A DNA stretch of 64,000 bases, taken from Streptomyces rubradiris (GTDB lineage Bacteria > Actinomycetota > Actinomycetes > Streptomycetales > Streptomycetaceae). The translations under genes were made by a program, and so were the position numbers. Under the pieces are notes generated by a model. It saw only the letters and a program-made list of their open reading frames with translations. It did not search any database and was not told the origin of the DNA. This document shows positions 55,401-64,000 of the stretch, piece after piece. The DNA is taken from positions 496,001-560,000 of the forward strand of contig NZ_BNEA01000015.1 in the NCBI RefSeq assembly GCF_016860525.1. Direction: 5' to 3'. Position 1 is the stretch's first letter. Each line of letters begins with the position of its first letter.

Positions 55401-58400
55401 TGGAACATGCTCCAGCCGTCCAGCAGCAGGTGGTGGAAGGTCCACACCACGCGCACGGCGGTCCCGGACAGGCGGATGAGGTACAGGCGTTGGAGCGGGG
55501 CCCGTCCGAGGTCGATGCCCTCGGCGCGGTCCCGGGCGAGCACGTCGTCCAGGCGGGCGCGGCGCTCGTCCTCGGTCAGGTCGCGCCAGTCCAGGTGGGT
55601 GACCGGCAGGTCCGCGTGGCGCGCCACCACCAGCAGCGGCTCGGGCACGTCCTGCCAGACGACCCGGGAGCGCAGCGTCTCGGTGCGGTCGGTCACGTGC
55701 TGCCAGGCGGCGGCGAGGGCGCCCGGGTCGGGCACGCCGTCCAGGACGAAGGTCAGCTGCTGGAGGTAGACACCGCGGTCGTCCTGGGACAGGCCGTGGA
55801 AGAGCATGCCCGCCTGGGTGGGGGTGAGCGGGTACACGTCCGCCACCGCCGCCGGGTCCGGGCCGGTGATCCGGTCGACGGCGGCCTGGTCGAGCCGGGC
55901 CAGCGGGAAGTCGGACGGGGTGCGGCCCGCCACCCCCGGGCGGGTGGCGTACCGGGCCAGGTCGGCGAGCGCGGCGGCGAACCGCCCGGCGAGGTCCGCG
56001 ACCTCTTCCCCGCGTTGCGGCCCGTCGGCGTAGAACCAGGTGAACTCCAGGGCGCCGTCGACTAGTTGCCCGACGACCTCCAGGGCGTGCGGGCGGTCGG
56101 CGGCCGGGTCGGCGTCCAGCTCCAGCGGGCGTACGGTGCCCCGGTAGAGGCCGTCGGGGTCCTGCGGCAGCTCCATCCGCCCCAGGTAGTTGAAGCTGAC
56201 TTGCGCGCCGGGGGCGGGCGGCGCCGCCCCGGGACCGGCGAGCCGGCGCAACGCGTCGTATCCCAGGCCGTGCCGGGGTACGGCGCGCAGCTGCTCCTTG
56301 ACCCGCTTCAGCACGGTGTCCCAGCCGGCGTCCTCGGGGACGGCGAGCGCGACGGGGTACCGGGTGGTGAACCAGCCGACCGTGCGGCTGATGTCCAGCT
56401 CGGGGAAGAGATCCTCGCGGCCGTGGCCCTCGACGTCGACCAGCACCCGGTCCTGGCCGCTCCAGCCGCACAGGGCCCGGCCGAGGGCGCCGAGCAGGAC
56501 GTCGTTGGCCCGGGTGCGGTAGGTGTCGGGCAGGGTGCGCAGCAGCGCCGAGGTGACCTCGGGGCTCAACCGCACGGTGTGGGCGCGCTGTTGGGCGTAC
56601 GTTCCGGCGGGCCCCGTCGGCAGCGCGGGGACGGCCTCGGGGAGGGCCCGCGCCCAGTACGCCCGTTCGTCGTCGAAGCCGCCGTCCGCCGCGTGGGCGG
56701 CGAGCCGGTGGGCCCACCGGCGCAGCGGCGAGGACTTGGCGGGCAGCGCGGCGGCGCCGTCGCGGCCGGTGCGGCGGGCCCGGTAGGCGCGGTCCAGGTC
56801 CTCCAGCAGCAGCCGCCAGGAGACGCCGTCGACCACCAGGTGGTGGACGGCGAGGTGCAGCACCGGGGTCCGGCCGGCTCCGGTGTCGTGCAGCACGGCC
56901 CGCAGCAGCGGCCCTCGGGCGAGGTCGAAGGGCCCGAAGTGCGGGGTGTCGGTCTCCGGTCCGGTGTGGCGGGCCAGGCGGAGGCGGGGCGCCCGTTCCG
57001 CCACCGCCCAGACGGGCCGGCCGTCCGTGCCGTCGGCGGTGAAGCGGGAGCGCAGGGCGTCATGGTGGGCGACCAGGTCGTTCAGCGCGTCCTCGAGCGC
57101 CGCCGGGTCCAGGTCGTCGGGCAGCCGGACGGACAGCGCCTGGGCGAAGTGGCCGGCGCGTGCGGCGGCGTCGAACAGCCAGTGCTGGATGGGGGTCAGG
57201 GGGGCGGTGCCGGTGGCCGCCTGGGGCGCGGGGGCGGCCTCGCGCGGGCCGCCGACCGCGTCCGCGCGGCGGGCCAGGGCGGCCACCGTCTGGTGCTGGT
57301 AGACGTCCCGGGAGGTCAGCGGCAGGCCCTCCTGCCGGGCGCGGGCCACCACCTGGATGCTGAGGATCGAGTCGCCGCCGAGTTCGAAGAAGTTGTCGTC
57401 GACGCCGATCCGCTCCACCCGCAGCACCTCGGCCCAGATCGCGGCGAGCGCGCGCTCGGTGGGCGTGCGGGGCGCGACATGCCGAACCGCGCGCACGGCG
57501 GGCCCGGGGTCGGGGAGCCGGCCGCGGTCGACCTTGCCGTTCGGGCTGAGCGGCAGCGCGTCCAGCACGACGACGGCCGACGGGACCATGTAGTCGGGCA
57601 GTGTGCGGCCCAGGTCCCGGCGCACGGCCTCGGGTTCGGTCCGCTGTCCGGCGGCCGGGACGACGTAGCCGACCAGGCGCCGGTGGCCGTCGCGGTCGGT
57701 GGCCGCCGTGGCCGCGGCCTCGGCCACGCCGGCGCAGCCGCGCAGCGCCTCCTCCACCTCGCCCAGCTCGATGCGGAAGCCGCGCACCTTGACCTGCTGG
57801 TCGGTCCGGCCGACGTACTCCAGCGTGCCGTCGGCGCGGCGGCGCACCAGGTCTCCCGTGCGGTACATGCGCTGCCCCGGCGCGCCGAACGGATCGGCGA
57901 CGAACCGGGCGGCGGTCAGTCCGGGACGGTTCAGGTAACCGCGGGCCAGGCCGCCGCCCCCGAGGTACAACTCACCGGTGACACCGACGGGTTGCGGGCG
58001 CAGGGCGCCGTCCAGGACATAGGCCCGGGTGAGCGCCACCGGGGCGCCGATGGGCGGGGCCTGCTCGGGCGGCCGGTCCCCGGCGAACCAGGCGGTGGCG
58101 TACACGGTGGCCTCGGTGGGGCCGTAGACGTTGGCGACGCGGCAGCCGGGCAGGGCGGCGCGCAGCTCGTGCAGCGTCTGGGCGGGCAGGGCCTCGCCGG
58201 CGAGGACGACGGTGCCGGCGGTGATGGGTGCGGTGCCGCCCGCGATCAGCCGGGAGACGACGGACGGCACCCCGCTGAGCAGCCCGGCCCGCCGTGGTCC
58301 GGTGCCGTCGGCGAGAGCCGGCAGGTCGGCGACCACCTCGACGGTGCCGCCGGCCGTGAGCGGGCAGAGCAGTTCGAAGACGGAGACGTCGAAGTTGAGG

Positions 58401-61400
58401 GAGGTCGCGGCGATCACATGGTCCAGCCCCTCGGCGCCGAACCGCTCCCCCGCCCACCGGGCCAGCGCGGCGACCGTGCGGTGGGTGACCACCACTCCCT
58501 TGGGGCGGCCGGTGGAGCCGGAGGTGTAGATGACGTACGCGGGGTGGTCCGGCAGCAGCGGGCGGAGCCGGTCGGCGTCGGTGAGGTCCGTGTCGGGCCC
58601 CGCCGGGTCGGTGGCGTCCTCCAGGAACAGCGGGTCACAGTCCGGGGGCAGGGCGGCGGCGGTCTCCCGGGTGGCGACGACGAGCGCGGGCCGGGCGTCG
58701 GCGAGCATGAACCGGACCCGCCCGGCGGGATAACCGGGGTCGACGGGGAGGTAGGCGGCGCCCGAGGCGAGTACCGCCCACAGCACGGGCACGAGGTCGG
58801 CGGTGCGCGGCAGGCACAGCGCGACCAGGGCCTCCGGGCCCGCGCCGCGTGCGACGAGCAGCCGGGCCAGCCGATTGGCGCGCCGGGCCACCTCGGCGTA
58901 CGCCAGCCGGTCCGGTCCGCAGATCACCGCCGTACGGCCGGGGGTGCGGGCCGCCTGCGCGTGGAGGAGTCCGGGCAGCGTGGCGGGCCCGGTCTCCCGG
59001 GGCTCGCGGGCGGGCGGGTTCCAGCTGTCCACCAGCGTGTGCCGCTCCGCGGCGGAGAGCATGGGCAGTTCGGCCAGGGTGCGGCCCGGGCCGTCCGCCA
59101 TGCCCTCCAGCAGGCGGTGCAGATGGGCGGTCATCCGGGCCACGGTCGCCGCGTCGAACAGGTCCGTGTTGAACTCGGCGGTCAGGAGCGAGCCGCCGCC
59201 CGGGTCCGGGGTGAACTCCAGGACCAGGTCGAAGCGGGCGGCCGGGCGGGGCAGCGGGTGCTCGGCCAGGCGCAGTTCCCCGGCGAGCGGCGGAACGGGC
59301 AGCGGGCTCTGCTGTACGACGAGCGCCTGGACCAGCGGGGTGCGGCTGGGGTCGCGGGGCGGGGCGAGTTCCTCCACCACCCGGTCGAAGGGCACGCCGT
59401 CGTGGGCGAAGGCGTCCAGCACGGTCGTCCGCATGATCTCCACGAACCGGTCCACGGTGGCCCGCTCGTCCACCTCGCCGCGCAGCACCACCGTGTTGGC
59501 GAAGAACCCGGGCACGTCCTCCAGGTCCCGCCGGCCGCGCCCGGTGGTGACGGTGCCGAACGCGATGTCCCGCTGTCCGGAGTAGCGGGAGAACAGCAGC
59601 GCGGCGGCGCCCGCGAACAGGGTGAACAGCGTGGTGCCGCGCCCGGCGGCCAGGTGGCGCAGCCGGGTCACCAACTCGGCGGGCAGAGTGTGCCGGTGGG
59701 CCGCGCCGGCGGTGGTGCGCACGGCTGGACGCGGCCGGTCCGTGGGCAGCTCCAACTGCTGGAGTCCCGCCAAGTGCCGCTTCCAGTAGGCGAGATCGGC
59801 GGTGTCCGCGTCGCCGGTGCGCTGCCGGCGTTCCCACAGCGCGAAGTCCGGGTACTGCACGGCGGGTTCGGGCAGCCCGGCCGGCTCGCCGGTGGTCTCG
59901 GCGTGGTACAGGGCGGCGAGTTCGCGGGTGAGGATGCCGACCGACCAGCCGTCGGTGACGATGTGGTGCTGGGCCAGGAGGAGTACGTGCTCCTCGGCGC
60001 CCAACCGGACGAGCAGGGCCCGGGTGAGCGGGCCGGCCGCCAGGTCGAAGGGCCGCTCCAACTCCTCGGTGAGCAGCGCCTCGACGGCTTCCTCGGCGTC
60101 CGGAGCGCCGGAGAGGTCGGCCGTCCGCAGCGGCAGCTCCGGTTCCGGCGCCACCCGCTGGACGCCCTGGCCGTCGGCGGTGGCGAAGGTGGTGCGCAGG
60201 GAGGCGTGGCGGGCCGCGAGCCGGTGCAGGGAGCGGCGCAGCGCGTCCGCGTCCAGGGCGCCGCGCAGCCGCAGGGCCACGCCGGTGTTGTACTCGGTGC
60301 CGCCGCCGGAGAGGTCGTCCAGGTACCACAGCCGCCGCTGCGCGCTGGACAGCGGCAGGGCGCCCTCGGCCGGGGCCGGCGGGATCGGCTCCGATGCCGC
60401 GGCGGCCGACGGGTCGGCGAGCAGCGGGGCGAGGGCGGCGACGGTCCGCGCGGTGAACACGTCCCGCAGGGTCAGCCGTACCCCCAGCTCGTCCCGGACC
60501 CGGGCGAGCACCCGGGCGGCGAGGAGGGACTCGCCGCCGAGGTCGAAGAAGTCGTCGGTCACCCCGACCTCGTCGACACCCAGCACCTCGGCCCAGATCC
60601 CGGCGAGCACCCGCTCCCGCTCCGACCGGGGCGCCACCCGCCCGGCCGCGGCCGCACGTTCCGGCGCCGGTAACGCCCGCCGGTCGATCTTGTGCTGCGG
60701 GGTGAGCGGCATCCGCTCCAGCACCACGACGACGGCGGGCACCATGTGCGCGGGCAACAGACCGGCCACGGCGGCACGGAGAGAGCCGGGGTCCAGCGAC
60801 TCGACGGGACTCAGCGGTTCGGCGAGGCGGTCCGGGGCGACGGGATTACGGGACTCGGCGGAGTCGGTCGGGGCGGCGGAGGCAGCCGGATGGGCGGAGT
60901 CGGACGGGGCGGCGGAGCCGGCCGGCTCGGCAAGGTCGGCCGACTCGGTGGCGTCGGCCGGGGCAGCGGTGTCGGCCTGCTCGGCGAGGTCGCGGGGCCC
61001 GGCGGAGCCGGTCAGGATGGCGAAGTTGGCCGGCTGGGCAGCGTCGGCCAGGGTGGCGGCATCACGCGGCTCAACAGAGTCGGCCCGGACGGCGGCATCA
61101 CCCGGCTCGGCAGAGTCGGCCCGCCCAGCGGCGGTCAGGGCAACGGAGTCGGCTCGGACGGCGGCGTCGGCTCGGTCGGTGACACCACGCGGCTCGGCAG
61201 CGTCGGCCAGGCCAGCGGCGTCATCCGGCTCCATGGAGTCGGTCGGCTCGGCGGAGTCGGACGGCGCGGCCGAGTCGGCCCCTTCCGCGGTGTCGGACGA
61301 CGCGCTGGGTGGCGGCTGTTGTGCCGGGGTGACGTAGGCGACGAGGCGCTGGTGGCCCGGGGTGTCCTCGCGGACCACGACCACCGCCTCGCCGACCGCC

Positions 61401-62734
61401 CCGCCGCCCGCGCGCCGCAGGGCCGCCTCGATCTCGCCGGGCTCGACGCGGAAGCCGCGGATCTTCACCTGCCGGTCCAGCCGGCCCAGGAACTCCAGTT
61501 CCCCGTCGGCGGTCCGGCGCGCCCGGTCCCCGGTGCGGTACAGCCGGGCGCCGGGCGCGCCGAAGGGGTCGGCGACGAAGCGGGCGGCGGTCAGGCCCGG
61601 CCGGCCCAGGTACCCCCGGGCCACCGCGTCGCCGCCGACGAACAGCTCCCCGTCCACGCCGGGCGGCACGGGCCGCATCGCGGCGTCCAGGACGTACACC
61701 CGCGTGTGCGGCAGGGCACCGCCGATCGTCGGGGTGCCCCGGCCGGCGGTGAGCGGCCCGGTCCAGGTGGCGACGATGGTGGCCTCGGTCGGACCATAGG
61801 AGTTGATCATGCGGCGGCCGGGCGCCCAGCGGTCCACGAGCCCCGCCGGGCAGGCCTCGGCGCCCACGATCAGCGTGCGCAGATGACGCGCGGTGCCCTG
61901 CGCGGGGTCGGGCAGGGTGGCCAGCGCGGCGGGCGGGATCAGGGCGTGGGTGATGCGGTACTCGTCCAGGACCGCCGCCAGTTCGTCGCCGAGCCACGGC
62001 CCGTGCGGCGGTACGACCAGCGTGGCGCCGCACAGGACGGACACGCACAGTTCCAGCACGGAGGCGTCGAAGCTCGGCGAGGAGAACTGGAGCACCCGGT
62101 CGCCGGGACCCACCGCGTACCGTTCGGCGGCGGCCGAGGTGAAGCCGCCCAGGCCGCGATGGGTGACCGTGACGCCCTTGGGGGTGCCGGTGGAGCCGGA
62201 GGTGTAGATGACGTACGCCGCGTGGTCGGCGCCGGCCCACCGGTCGGCGCGGGCCCGCCGGTCGGTGCCGTCCTCGGCGGCCGGCGGCTCGCCCGTCTCC
62301 AGCAGTTCGCGGACCCGGCGCGGATCGTCGAGGGTGACGGCGGGCCCGGCGTCGGCGAGCATCAGGGCCCGGCGCTCGGCGGGGTAGGCCGGGTCCACGG
62401 GCAGGAAGGCGGCGCCCGCCCGCGCGACGGCCAGCTCGGCCGCGATCAGCTCCATGGAGCGCGGCAGGACCAGGGCCACCACCCGGTCCGGTCCGGCCCC
62501 CCGCCGTACCAGGTGTGCTGCCAACCGCTCGGCACGGGCGGCGAGTTCGCGGTAGGTCCAGGTCCGCTGTCCGTCGGTGAGGGCCGGTGCGTCCGGGGTG
62601 CGGGCCACCCAGGCGGTGAACAGCTCGCCGAGCGTCGGATACGCCGGTGCGGCACCGCTTTCCGGCAGGCCGGCGGCGGGGCCGGCCTGCGGCAGGGAGG
62701 ACGCCGGAGCGGGCTTGTCGTGCAGGTCCGTCAT
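43226..62734 (-). CDS. NRPS A: five modules (1-5), initiates with A-PCP
   Basis: 6502 residues from ATG 62734 ([13 protein letters not shown]), with AAAGGA 9 nt upstream. The frame is open to 63229, but that stretch is Arg/Pro-rich spacer without homology. Approximate residues: A1 30-690, PCP1 735 (GGES); C2 793, A2 1250-1735, PCP2 1788, E2 1845-2260; C3 2297, A3 2750-3240, PCP3 3294, E3 3345-3760; C4 3802, A4 4260-4855, PCP4 4907, E4 4960-5380; C5 5435, A5 5890-6370, PCP5 6425. No starter C domain is present, so the nascent peptide has a free N-terminus. All catalytic C and E histidines are intact. Repeat insertions occur in A1 and A4. The acidic C-terminal tail may dock NRPS B. It is encoded downstream of the stand-alone thioesterase. 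Confidence 0.97.
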   Translation of the reverse strand: MTDLHDKPAPASSLPQAGPAAGLPESGAAPAYPTLGELFTAWVARTPDAPALTDGQRTWTYRELAARAERLAAHLVRRGAGPDRVVALVLPRSMELIAAELAVARAGAAFLPVDPAYPAERRALMLADAGPAVTLDDPRRVRELLETGEPPAAEDGTDRRARADRWAGADHAAYVIYTSGSTGTPKGVTVTHRGLGGFTSAAAERYAVGPGDRVLQFSSPSFDASVLELCVSVLCGATLVVPPHGPWLGDELAAVLDEYRITHALIPPAALATLPDPAQGTARHLRTLIVGAEACPAGLVDRWAPGRRMINSYGPTEATIVATWTGPLTAGRGTPTIGGALPHTRVYVLDAAMRPVPPGVDGELFVGGDAVARGYLGRPGLTAARFVADPFGAPGARLYRTGDRARRTADGELEFLGRLDRQVKIRGFRVEPGEIEAALRRAGGGAVGEAVVVVREDTPGHQRLVAYVTPAQQPPPSASSDTAEGADSAAPSDSAEPTDSMEPDDAAGLADAAEPRGVTDRADAAVRADSVALTAAGRADSAEPGDAAVRADSVEPRDAATLADAAQPANFAILTGSAGPRDLAEQADTAAPADATESADLAEPAGSAAPSDSAHPAASAAPTDSAESRNPVAPDRLAEPLSPVESLDPGSLRAAVAGLLPAHMVPAVVVVLERMPLTPQHKIDRRALPAPERAAAAGRVAPRSERERVLAGIWAEVLGVDEVGVTDDFFDLGGESLLAARVLARVRDELGVRLTLRDVFTARTVAALAPLLADPSAAAASEPIPPAPAEGALPLSSAQRRLWYLDDLSGGGTEYNTGVALRLRGALDADALRRSLHRLAARHASLRTTFATADGQGVQRVAPEPELPLRTADLSGAPDAEEAVEALLTEELERPFDLAAGPLTRALLVRLGAEEHVLLLAQHHIVTDGWSVGILTRELAALYHAETTGEPAGLPEPAVQYPDFALWERRQRTGDADTADLAYWKRHLAGLQQLELPTDRPRPAVRTTAGAAHRHTLPAELVTRLRHLAAGRGTTLFTLFAGAAALLFSRYSGQRDIAFGTVTTGRGRRDLEDVPGFFANTVVLRGEVDERATVDRFVEIMRTTVLDAFAHDGVPFDRVVEELAPPRDPSRTPLVQALVVQQSPLPVPPLAGELRLAEHPLPRPAARFDLVLEFTPDPGGGSLLTAEFNTDLFDAATVARMTAHLHRLLEGMADGPGRTLAELPMLSAAERHTLVDSWNPPAREPRETGPATLPGLLHAQAARTPGRTAVICGPDRLAYAEVARRANRLARLLVARGAGPEALVALCLPRTADLVPVLWAVLASGAAYLPVDPGYPAGRVRFMLADARPALVVATRETAAALPPDCDPLFLEDATDPAGPDTDLTDADRLRPLLPDHPAYVIYTSGSTGRPKGVVVTHRTVAALARWAGERFGAEGLDHVIAATSLNFDVSVFELLCPLTAGGTVEVVADLPALADGTGPRRAGLLSGVPSVVSRLIAGGTAPITAGTVVLAGEALPAQTLHELRAALPGCRVANVYGPTEATVYATAWFAGDRPPEQAPPIGAPVALTRAYVLDGALRPQPVGVTGELYLGGGGLARGYLNRPGLTAARFVADPFGAPGQRMYRTGDLVRRRADGTLEYVGRTDQQVKVRGFRIELGEVEEALRGCAGVAEAAATAATDRDGHRRLVGYVVPAAGQRTEPEAVRRDLGRTLPDYMVPSAVVVLDALPLSPNGKVDRGRLPDPGPAVRAVRHVAPRTPTERALAAIWAEVLRVERIGVDDNFFELGGDSILSIQVVARARQEGLPLTSRDVYQHQTVAALARRADAVGGPREAAPAPQAATGTAPLTPIQHWLFDAAARAGHFAQALSVRLPDDLDPAALEDALNDLVAHHDALRSRFTADGTDGRPVWAVAERAPRLRLARHTGPETDTPHFGPFDLARGPLLRAVLHDTGAGRTPVLHLAVHHLVVDGVSWRLLLEDLDRAYRARRTGRDGAAALPAKSSPLRRWAHRLAAHAADGGFDDERAYWARALPEAVPALPTGPAGTYAQQRAHTVRLSPEVTSALLRTLPDTYRTRANDVLLGALGRALCGWSGQDRVLVDVEGHGREDLFPELDISRTVGWFTTRYPVALAVPEDAGWDTVLKRVKEQLRAVPRHGLGYDALRRLAGPGAAPPAPGAQVSFNYLGRMELPQDPDGLYRGTVRPLELDADPAADRPHALEVVGQLVDGALEFTWFYADGPQRGEEVADLAGRFAAALADLARYATRPGVAGRTPSDFPLARLDQAAVDRITGPDPAAVADVYPLTPTQAGMLFHGLSQDDRGVYLQQLTFVLDGVPDPGALAAAWQHVTDRTETLRSRVVWQDVPEPLLVVARHADLPVTHLDWRDLTEDERRARLDDVLARDRAEGIDLGRAPLQRLYLIRLSGTAVRVVWTFHHLLLDGWSMFQVLSDVFAHHAGAAPGTLPHRPPHRDYVAWLRRRDPAPAERHWRHRLSGLTETTPLPYDREPREAHRAESTHAVRRTLPPSATRTLQELARTSGLTLNTLVQGVWALLLARQAGRDEVVFGTTVAGRPPELPGADTMTGLFITTLPTRVTVPGHGTLLDWLRALQHDQSEDRRFDHLPLTRLKAFTQLPERAGLFDSIVVFENYPVDDDLAAAHGLRLSGLEGVETTNYPLSLTAYPGQELTLRLGYDPGLFDAATAERMAEYLTVLLTHLPAGAHRPPARLPLLAPDRRAQVLRAWNDTATDLPDTTVAALFAAQVRRTPGAVALDAGDTRLTYRELDQQAGELAARLAGLGVRPERPVGVLMDRSAGLIVAQLALVRTGGVYVPLDGRAPAERLRRMLAEAGADLLLTDAGRERTARELLPTGGVLRVDDTSGAPAAAAPVAEPAHPHTVHPDNVQYLMFTSGSTGTPKGVAVRQRDVVALALDRAFAGHDRVLVHSPHAFDAATYEVWVPLLRGGTAVLAPPAGLDAAQVRRAVTERGVTCLWLTAGLFRLLAQEDPGCLRGAREVWTGGEAVPGAVVRRVLDACPGLTVVDGYGPTETTTFATRRVFRSGDPLPAVLPIGRPLDNTRVYVLDAALQPQPPGIAGELYIAGAGLARGYAGRPGATAARYVADPYGPPGTRMYRTGDLVRWSADGELHFVGRADDQIKIRGFRVEPAEIEARLTAHPAVAEAVVSLYEDAGRKRLAAHLVPAEGADVPSAAGLRAHLAAALPDYMVPAAFVTVPELPLTANGKVDRRRLPAPDWAAGAERTHRDPRTDTERTLAAIWAELLGVERVGVDDNFFMLGGDSILSIQVVSRARAAGLTLTPRDLFRHPTVAELAAAGGGAAPAVTGTAPVAGPAGLTPIQHWFLDARPAHPAFFNQSVVAETPGPVDEDALRRALTALWTHHDALRARFRHGLDGAWHQDIAAHDGPAPELLEVHDRRDEEGVTAATHAQLVLETGPLFVARLFTADGAGPARLLLVAHHLVVDGVSWRILLEDLETAYRQATAGEPVRLPARTTSAAEWVRRLRERDLTGQLPHWERTARACADPLPVDSDGGNTMADIREVTVRLDRERTDALLRRVPGVYRTRVDDVLLTALGRVLADWTGRATVAVGLEGHGREDQWAEDVDLSRTVGWFTALHPVALTVPAAGDWGAALKSVKEQLRAVPDRGLGYGVLRHLARDPRLTAAPEPGISFNYLGRFDWSADDAALVRAVPGGLGGAEAPDTERPHLLDVVARVEDDRLEITWHYSGGRHREETVTALAEGMLDALGGIVAHCARPDAGGRTPSDFPLARLDQTAVDRVAGDGRDVQDIYPLTPMQEGMLFHSLLDPAGRTYVNQVQLVLAGVTDPHALAEAWQHTADANPVLRTGLVWQDTPEPLQVVRHRATVPVTHHDWSAWPDERRAPELDRLLAEDRERGIDLAAAPLMRLTLIRLAPDRVRMVWTFHHVLLDGWSAAQVFEEVCERYAALTSGRRPHTPERKPFADYLRWLAGRDTGQAERYWRTTLAGFQAPTELPRDRRPAEAHRTSSCKTVRMTLGPDLSARLRETAQRHGLTLNTVLQGAWALLLSRYGGGTDVVFGTTVSGRPAELPGVTSMVGLFINTLPTRVRVDGSRPLPEWLREIQTAQSEARRHGFVSLAQIQSWSELPGGTNLFESLVVFENYPFDPDAPARHGLTMEPERDLEPTNYPLSVVVAPGDTLTVHLDHDPAAFDTTTVTALGESLRTLLTGMATGLDRRLADLPLLDPAEGRALVARFGGRTAEAPRGTLPDAFRRQAERTPGAPAVRHGDHVLTYRELDARSSRLARRLIAAGAGPERFVALCLPRTADLVTALLAVLKSGAGYLPVDPRYPAERVAFLFDDVRPDAVITAVETAGRLPEGDFTRILLDDGETGAPDTPVGDDERHTALLPGHPAYVIHTSGSTGRPKGVVVSHASVLALTDWAAAEFAGRGLDHVVASTSLNFDVSVFEVFAPLLSGGCVEIVRDLLALAERPGPWRAGLLSAVPSALDRLLAEDAVRITADTVVLAGEGLPARTVRRVRDAIPGSEVRNIYGPTEATVYATAFTCDPADPDRDPPIGRPLGGARAHVLDERMRPVPVGVPGELFLAGTGVARGYLGRPGLTAARFLPDPFGPPGSRMYRTGDLVRWTADGDLVYLGRGDDQVKVRGFRIELGEVEAALARHPAVAAAAARVIEHAGHRRLVGYVVPHKPVPADDPGASGAATVQGSAAVGAPGTTPSGAPDTAIVPGSAGSGASGAVTGPGSAGSGVAGVVTVPGSAGSGASGAVIVPGYDGSGEPGTPVSAMSGGSEGTGAVGLPGARTGVPDPAELRAFLARSLPDHLVPALVVPLERLPLGATGKLDRRALPVPEWAAPATGTAGRPPRTEAERTLAAIWTEVLGVPEVGADDNYFTLGGDSVLGIRIVSAARRAGLALTPRHLFTHQTLAELAAAAERLPVSAVVAEQGPVTGDTPLTPVQHWLLSTLTGDPAHFSQTVAHELAADPDETLLRAALAVVLEHHDALRMRYERQADGSWRQYGTPPGDRDPYLEVHHGADPAAVAEALGAGFDLEGGPLLRAALCRPADGTRAVNGAHPADGARPADGARPVLLLAAHHLVVDAVSWRLVLEDLDTAYRALRDGGRPALAPKSTAFRDWARRLAAHTEAGGFDGELPYWQGTDTGTTLPVDNPGGPNTVADEDSVTAGLDAEETRRLLQDVPEAYRTRVNDVLLTALGRVLARWTGRDRVAVTLEGHGREELFEDTDLARTAGWFTAMYPVALDVPRDAGPGTALKSVKENLRAVPHGGLGYGALRHLRPTAGRDLPALPPVCFNYLGRPDTAPAPGGLLHAPHGGLTGGMDRSANRPHLLDILGQVTDDRLEFTWAYSRGRHRRETVARLAAELAAELRAIIRHCAEPGAGGRTPSDFPLAPLDQAAVDRLVGDGAGVTDVYPLTPTQAGMVMHGLDEAEHGLYVEQITFVADGAHDPATLAAAWRHVVDRTPVLRTSVALHGVPVPLQVVHRNVTLPVTEHDWSALPAERHTAELERLLAEERARGLALDRAPLLRLALVRLGPDAVRVVWTFHHVLLDGWSVFHVLSDVMAAHAALTRGELPELPERRPFADYAAWLAARDTAAAEEHWRHTLAGLGAPTPLPYDRRPAPGATPRSGTWLSRRLDTGRTRSLQEFARRHRLTLNTLVQGAWALLLSRWSGRREVCFGTTVSGRPAGLPGADTITGLFITTLPARTEVDGAARGDTWLRALQEARAEDRRHDHLPLSELHSYTQLPPGTALFDSLVVFENYPVGDTTAGTHGLALRDLDAREATNYPLTVVVSPGDRLTVELGYDPRYFEKSTADSMAGQLLHTLHALAAPDDTARLDDLDVLPPAHRERLLHGPSRPALAPVPAATLPALVEAAVDRWPTAPALDAPGTLLTFAEAEARANRMAHRLIARGAGPGDLVALLLPRSAEMVLAQLAVAKSGAAFLPVDPAYPEERIALMLRDAAPALTLDAKEIAALLAAPPDDTPGHRPTDADRRRPLDPDDPAYVIYTSGSTGTPKGVVVTHRGLAAFSAAEAAHYQVAAGDRVLAFATPSFDASVLELCMSLPHGARLVVPRPGPLLGAELAGVLRTERVTHTLLPPAALATLPADTPGTLPDLKTLIVGADACGAELVARWAPHHRMVNSYGPTEATVVATWSAPLEPDGGAPPIGRPLPATGAYVLDVRLRPVPDGVPGELWLSGPSLARGYLGRPGLTAARFLPDPFGPPGTRMYRTGDLVRRDGAGELHYLGRTDHQLKLRGHRIEAGEVEAVLVRHPGVLDAVVTVREDEPGLPRLVAHLLTAPGAEPPTAAALRELAARSLPGYMVPSAFVVLDRFPLTENGKTDRAALPAPAPAEQERERPEYVAPRTPTEEALAALWEEALQTAVGAEDDYFLLGGDSLRALLIASRANDAFGVTLTPRDVLVSRTVAALAELVEEQVLSELEAAAYGGDGPDPAHGGPDDEDAAYGGPDHDER
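47450..47527 (-). repeat. Short repeat array inside epimerase domain E4
   Basis: About 26 residues made of PADGARP-like units ([21 protein letters not shown]) interrupt E4 just before the strand leading to [10 protein letters not shown]. Other E domains of the line have only a few residues at this loop. Confidence 0.75.
48290..48645 (-). repeat. 42-bp tandem repeats inserted in A4 between motifs A8 and A9
   Basis: About 118 residues separate the strand GYVVPHKP from [12 protein letters not shown], where sister domains have 10-20. The core is three to four 14-residue units beginning PGSAGSG (42 bp each), flanked by looser Gly/Ala/Pro/Ser sequence. Confidence 0.85.
51333..55847 (-). other. NRPS module 3: C(DCL)-A-PCP-E, predicted D-Val
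   Basis: Pocket D-A-Y-W-W-G-G-T-F is Val-like and closely matches A9. C3 ([24 protein letters not shown]) is DCL type after E2, and E3 carries [10 protein letters not shown]. Confidence 0.8.
55848..60358 (-). other. NRPS module 2: C(LCL)-A-PCP-E, small D residue
   Basis: Pocket D-V-F-S-V-A-V-V-Y, one change from A4; a small residue is inferred from the filled pocket. C2 opens [13 protein letters not shown] with [12 protein letters not shown] type, matching the un-epimerised first residue. E2 has [10 protein letters not shown]. Confidence 0.75.
60359..62734 (-). other. NRPS module 1: A-PCP initiation module, hydrophobic L residue
   Basis: Pocket D-A-L-L-I-G-S-I-V, nearly that of A5 and A10. 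There is no C or formyl/acyl starter domain before it. The A10 motif reads PQHKIDR, keeping the catalytic Lys but losing the usual Asn-Gly. The domain carries a repeat insertion of about 175 residues before motif A9. Confidence 0.8.
60800..61325 (-). repeat. Degenerate repeat insertion in A1 between motifs A8 and A9
   Basis: About 175 residues of Ala/Asp/Ser/Glu/Pro repeats (units such as [20 protein letters not shown]) sit between [10 protein letters not shown] and [13 protein letters not shown]. The DNA shows recurring GGCTCGGCGGAGTCGG-like blocks on the plus strand. The encoded segment is acidic and likely disordered. Confidence 0.85.
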
Positions 62735-63244
62735 GGGTGAAGTCCTTTGGAGAGCGGGGCGATACGGCGCGGGGCGACCCCGGTGGGCCCCGGGGCGGGG
62801 AAACGGCGGGTCACCGGAGGTGCGTGACGGAGCGGGCTGTGCGTGGCGGGCGGCGGTGTCCGGGAGCGGTGACCGGTGTCCGCGAACGGTGCCTGGTGGC
62901 CTGAAGAGATGCCTGGTCTCGGCGACGAACGATCCCGTCACACCGGACCGATCCGAACCGCGACAGACCGGCGGCCAAGACGACGACCACGGGACCGCGG
63001 GACCACGGGGCGGTGGGACCACGAACGGAGCCGGGCCCCGGACCCATGGCAGCCACCGGCTCCCCGCCGGCCGTCCCCGCGAACCGGCCACACCAGCGCG
63101 ACCGAAGCGGGACTCGAACCGGAACCGGAACCAGGACTCGAAACCGCGACCGGCACAGCCCCGGAGCCGGACTCGAACCGGCACGGCACCGCTACCGGTT
63201 GACACCGGCACCAGCACCGGCACCGGCACCGGCGGCGCCCCGTC
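62735..63244. other. 510-bp spacer between thioesterase and NRPS A
   Basis: No gene is evident. The half next to the thioesterase is simple-sequence rich: CCGGAA and CCGGCACC runs (about 63118-63235) and three copies of GGACTCGAA(A)CC at 63110, 63134 and 63169. The half next to NRPS A probably holds its leader, and possibly a promoter, but no convincing -35/-10 pair was found. Confidence 0.5.
63110..63235. repeat. Simple-sequence and T-arm-like repeats upstream of NRPS A
   Basis: GGACTCGAACC occurs at 63110-63120 and 63169-63179, with a one-base-longer copy at 63134-63145. Its complement GGTTCGAGTCC equals the usual tRNA T-arm sequence. A CCGGCACC-type run follows at 63191-63235. There is no complete tRNA cloverleaf. 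Confidence 0.6.
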
Positions 63245-64000
63245 TCAGCCGTCGTCGGTCCGGCGTGCCGTGCGTCCGGAGATCTGTACCCGGTCGATCC
63301 GGCCGGTGGCCGGATCGCGGTGGAACCGTCCGCCGGGTTCGAGCCGCCCGGTGGCCGGATCGCGCAGATCGCAGGTCAGGTCGGCGTAACAGACCAGCGG
63401 GAGGGGCAGGTCCCCGTCCACGGAGAGGGCCGGCGCGCCGTCGGGACCGGGTGCGACGCGGTAGGTCGTGGTGCCGTTGCGGTACGTGCCCGCGCAGCCG
63501 GGCAGGTCGACGGGCCGCCCCCGGTCCACGGCGTGCCCCCGGTCCGCGGTGTGCGGGCCGGCCGGCACCGGGATGCCGGTGAGCCGGGTCACCTCCTCGG
63601 CGAGGTCGCGCCACAGCGCGGTCGCGGACCCGGAGTTGCCGGTGAAGGCGACCACGACCCCGCTCTCCGGGTCCGCCCGCAGATGGCAGGACGTGCCCTG
63701 GGCGTTGCCGTCGTGGCCGCACCAGATCCGGTCGTCCCGCCGGTACAGGGCCAGTCCGGGGCCCCAGCCGTCGGCCAGCGTCCCGGGGCGGGCGGCGCTC
63801 TCGGGCCGGCGCATCTCCTTGGCGACGGCGGGCGGCAGCAGGTCCGAGCGGCCGGTGAGCGCGTTGCCGAACGCGACCAGGTCCAGGGCGCTCGCGAGCA
63901 GCGCGCCGGCCGGTGCCTCCAGTGGTGCCAGGTTCTGCCGGGCCGGACGGGCCTGCCCGGTCGCGGTGTTGACGGCATGTCCGGCGGCCACGGAGCGGGC
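63245..64000 (-). CDS. PBP-type (SurE-like) stand-alone thioesterase, N-terminus beyond window
   Basis: The last 252 residues of a serine beta-lactamase/penicillin-binding-protein fold enzyme are visible. GALLASALDLVAFGNALTG is the usual helix after the active-site omega region. WCGHDGNAQGTSCHLR supplies the His-x-Gly motif that replaces the Lys-Thr-Gly of beta-lactamases. From about residue 165 of the visible part, a beta-rich lipocalin-like domain follows (LPGCAGTYRNGTTTYRV ... GRIDRVQISG). The Ser-x-x-Lys and Tyr motifs must lie beyond 64000. In SurE, WolJ and related enzymes this architecture cyclises peptides released from TE-less NRPSs that end in an epimerase, exactly the situation downstream. 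A plain esterase or D-peptidase is the alternative. Confidence 0.82.
   Translation of the reverse strand, partial: ARSVAAGHAVNTATGQARPARQNLAPLEAPAGALLASALDLVAFGNALTGRSDLLPPAVAKEMRRPESAARPGTLADGWGPGLALYRRDDRIWCGHDGNAQGTSCHLRADPESGVVVAFTGNSGSATALWRDLAEEVTRLTGIPVPAGPHTADRGHAVDRGRPVDLPGCAGTYRNGTTTYRVAPGPDGAPALSVDGDLPLPLVCYADLTCDLRDPATGRLEPGGRFHRDPATGRIDRVQISGRTARRTDDG

Noticed and set aside
62735..63229. Upstream in-frame extension of NRPS A to 63229
   Set aside because: The added 165 residues are low-complexity Arg/Pro/Phe sequence translated from repeats; ATG 62734 has a good ribosome binding site and starts the A domain.
63100..63240. Possible tRNA gene
   Set aside because: Only T-arm-like sequence is present; no acceptor, D or anticodon arms can be folded around it.

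Overview
The window is about 64 kb of very GC-rich DNA with long divergent gene blocks, GTG/ATG starts behind GGAGG-type ribosome binding sites, a mycothiol-dependent dehydrogenase and a ZTP riboswitch upstream of folD. All of this points to a Streptomyces or close relative. Most long open frames opposite the genes are GC-bias shadows and are left out.

Left third (1-22.9 kb): mostly ordinary chromosomal and accessory genes. In order: a truncated short-chain dehydrogenase; a formaldehyde-detoxification pair (mscR plus a metallo-beta-lactamase-fold hydrolase); a small secreted protein; a SnoaL-like protein; a ZTP riboswitch with folD; a family-1 glycosyltransferase; a zinc alcohol dehydrogenase; a broken TetR regulator next to a secreted beta-propeller protein; an XdhC-family protein; a GNAT acetyltransferase; a phosphodiesterase; a secreted modular pectate lyase with a visible promoter and LacI-type operator; a three-gene oxidative block (FAD/Fe-S dehydrogenase, enolase-superfamily enzyme, SDR) divergent from a MarR regulator; an isochorismatase-fold protein; and two small Streptomyces proteins.

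Right two thirds (22.95-64 kb): one nonribosomal peptide biosynthesis operon read on the minus strand. The order is a penicillin-binding-protein-type thioesterase (only its C-terminal part is in the window), NRPS A (modules 1-5), NRPS B (modules 6-10) and an MbtH-like protein, closed by a strong terminator at about 22.95-22.98 kb. NRPS A opens directly with an adenylation domain, so the chain starts with a free amine. NRPS B ends PCP-epimerase with no thioesterase. The epimerase pattern gives L-D-D-D-L-D-L-D-L-D, and the LCL/DCL subtype of all nine condensation domains agrees with it.

The enzymes fit together as follows. The ten modules make a linear decapeptidyl thioester with an L residue at its N-terminus and a D residue at its C-terminus. 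The stand-alone thioesterase, organised like the surugamide SurE family, would release it by head-to-tail cyclisation. Pocket residues read from the adenylation domains suggest Val at positions 3 and 9, Thr at 7, basic residues (ornithine-like) at 6 and 8, a small residue at 2 and 4, and a larger hydrophobic, possibly aromatic, residue at 1, 5 and 10. The predicted product is therefore an amphipathic, probably cationic cyclic decapeptide. I do not recognise it as a known compound. Two adenylation domains carry tandem-repeat insertions at the same structural site, which is also unusual.
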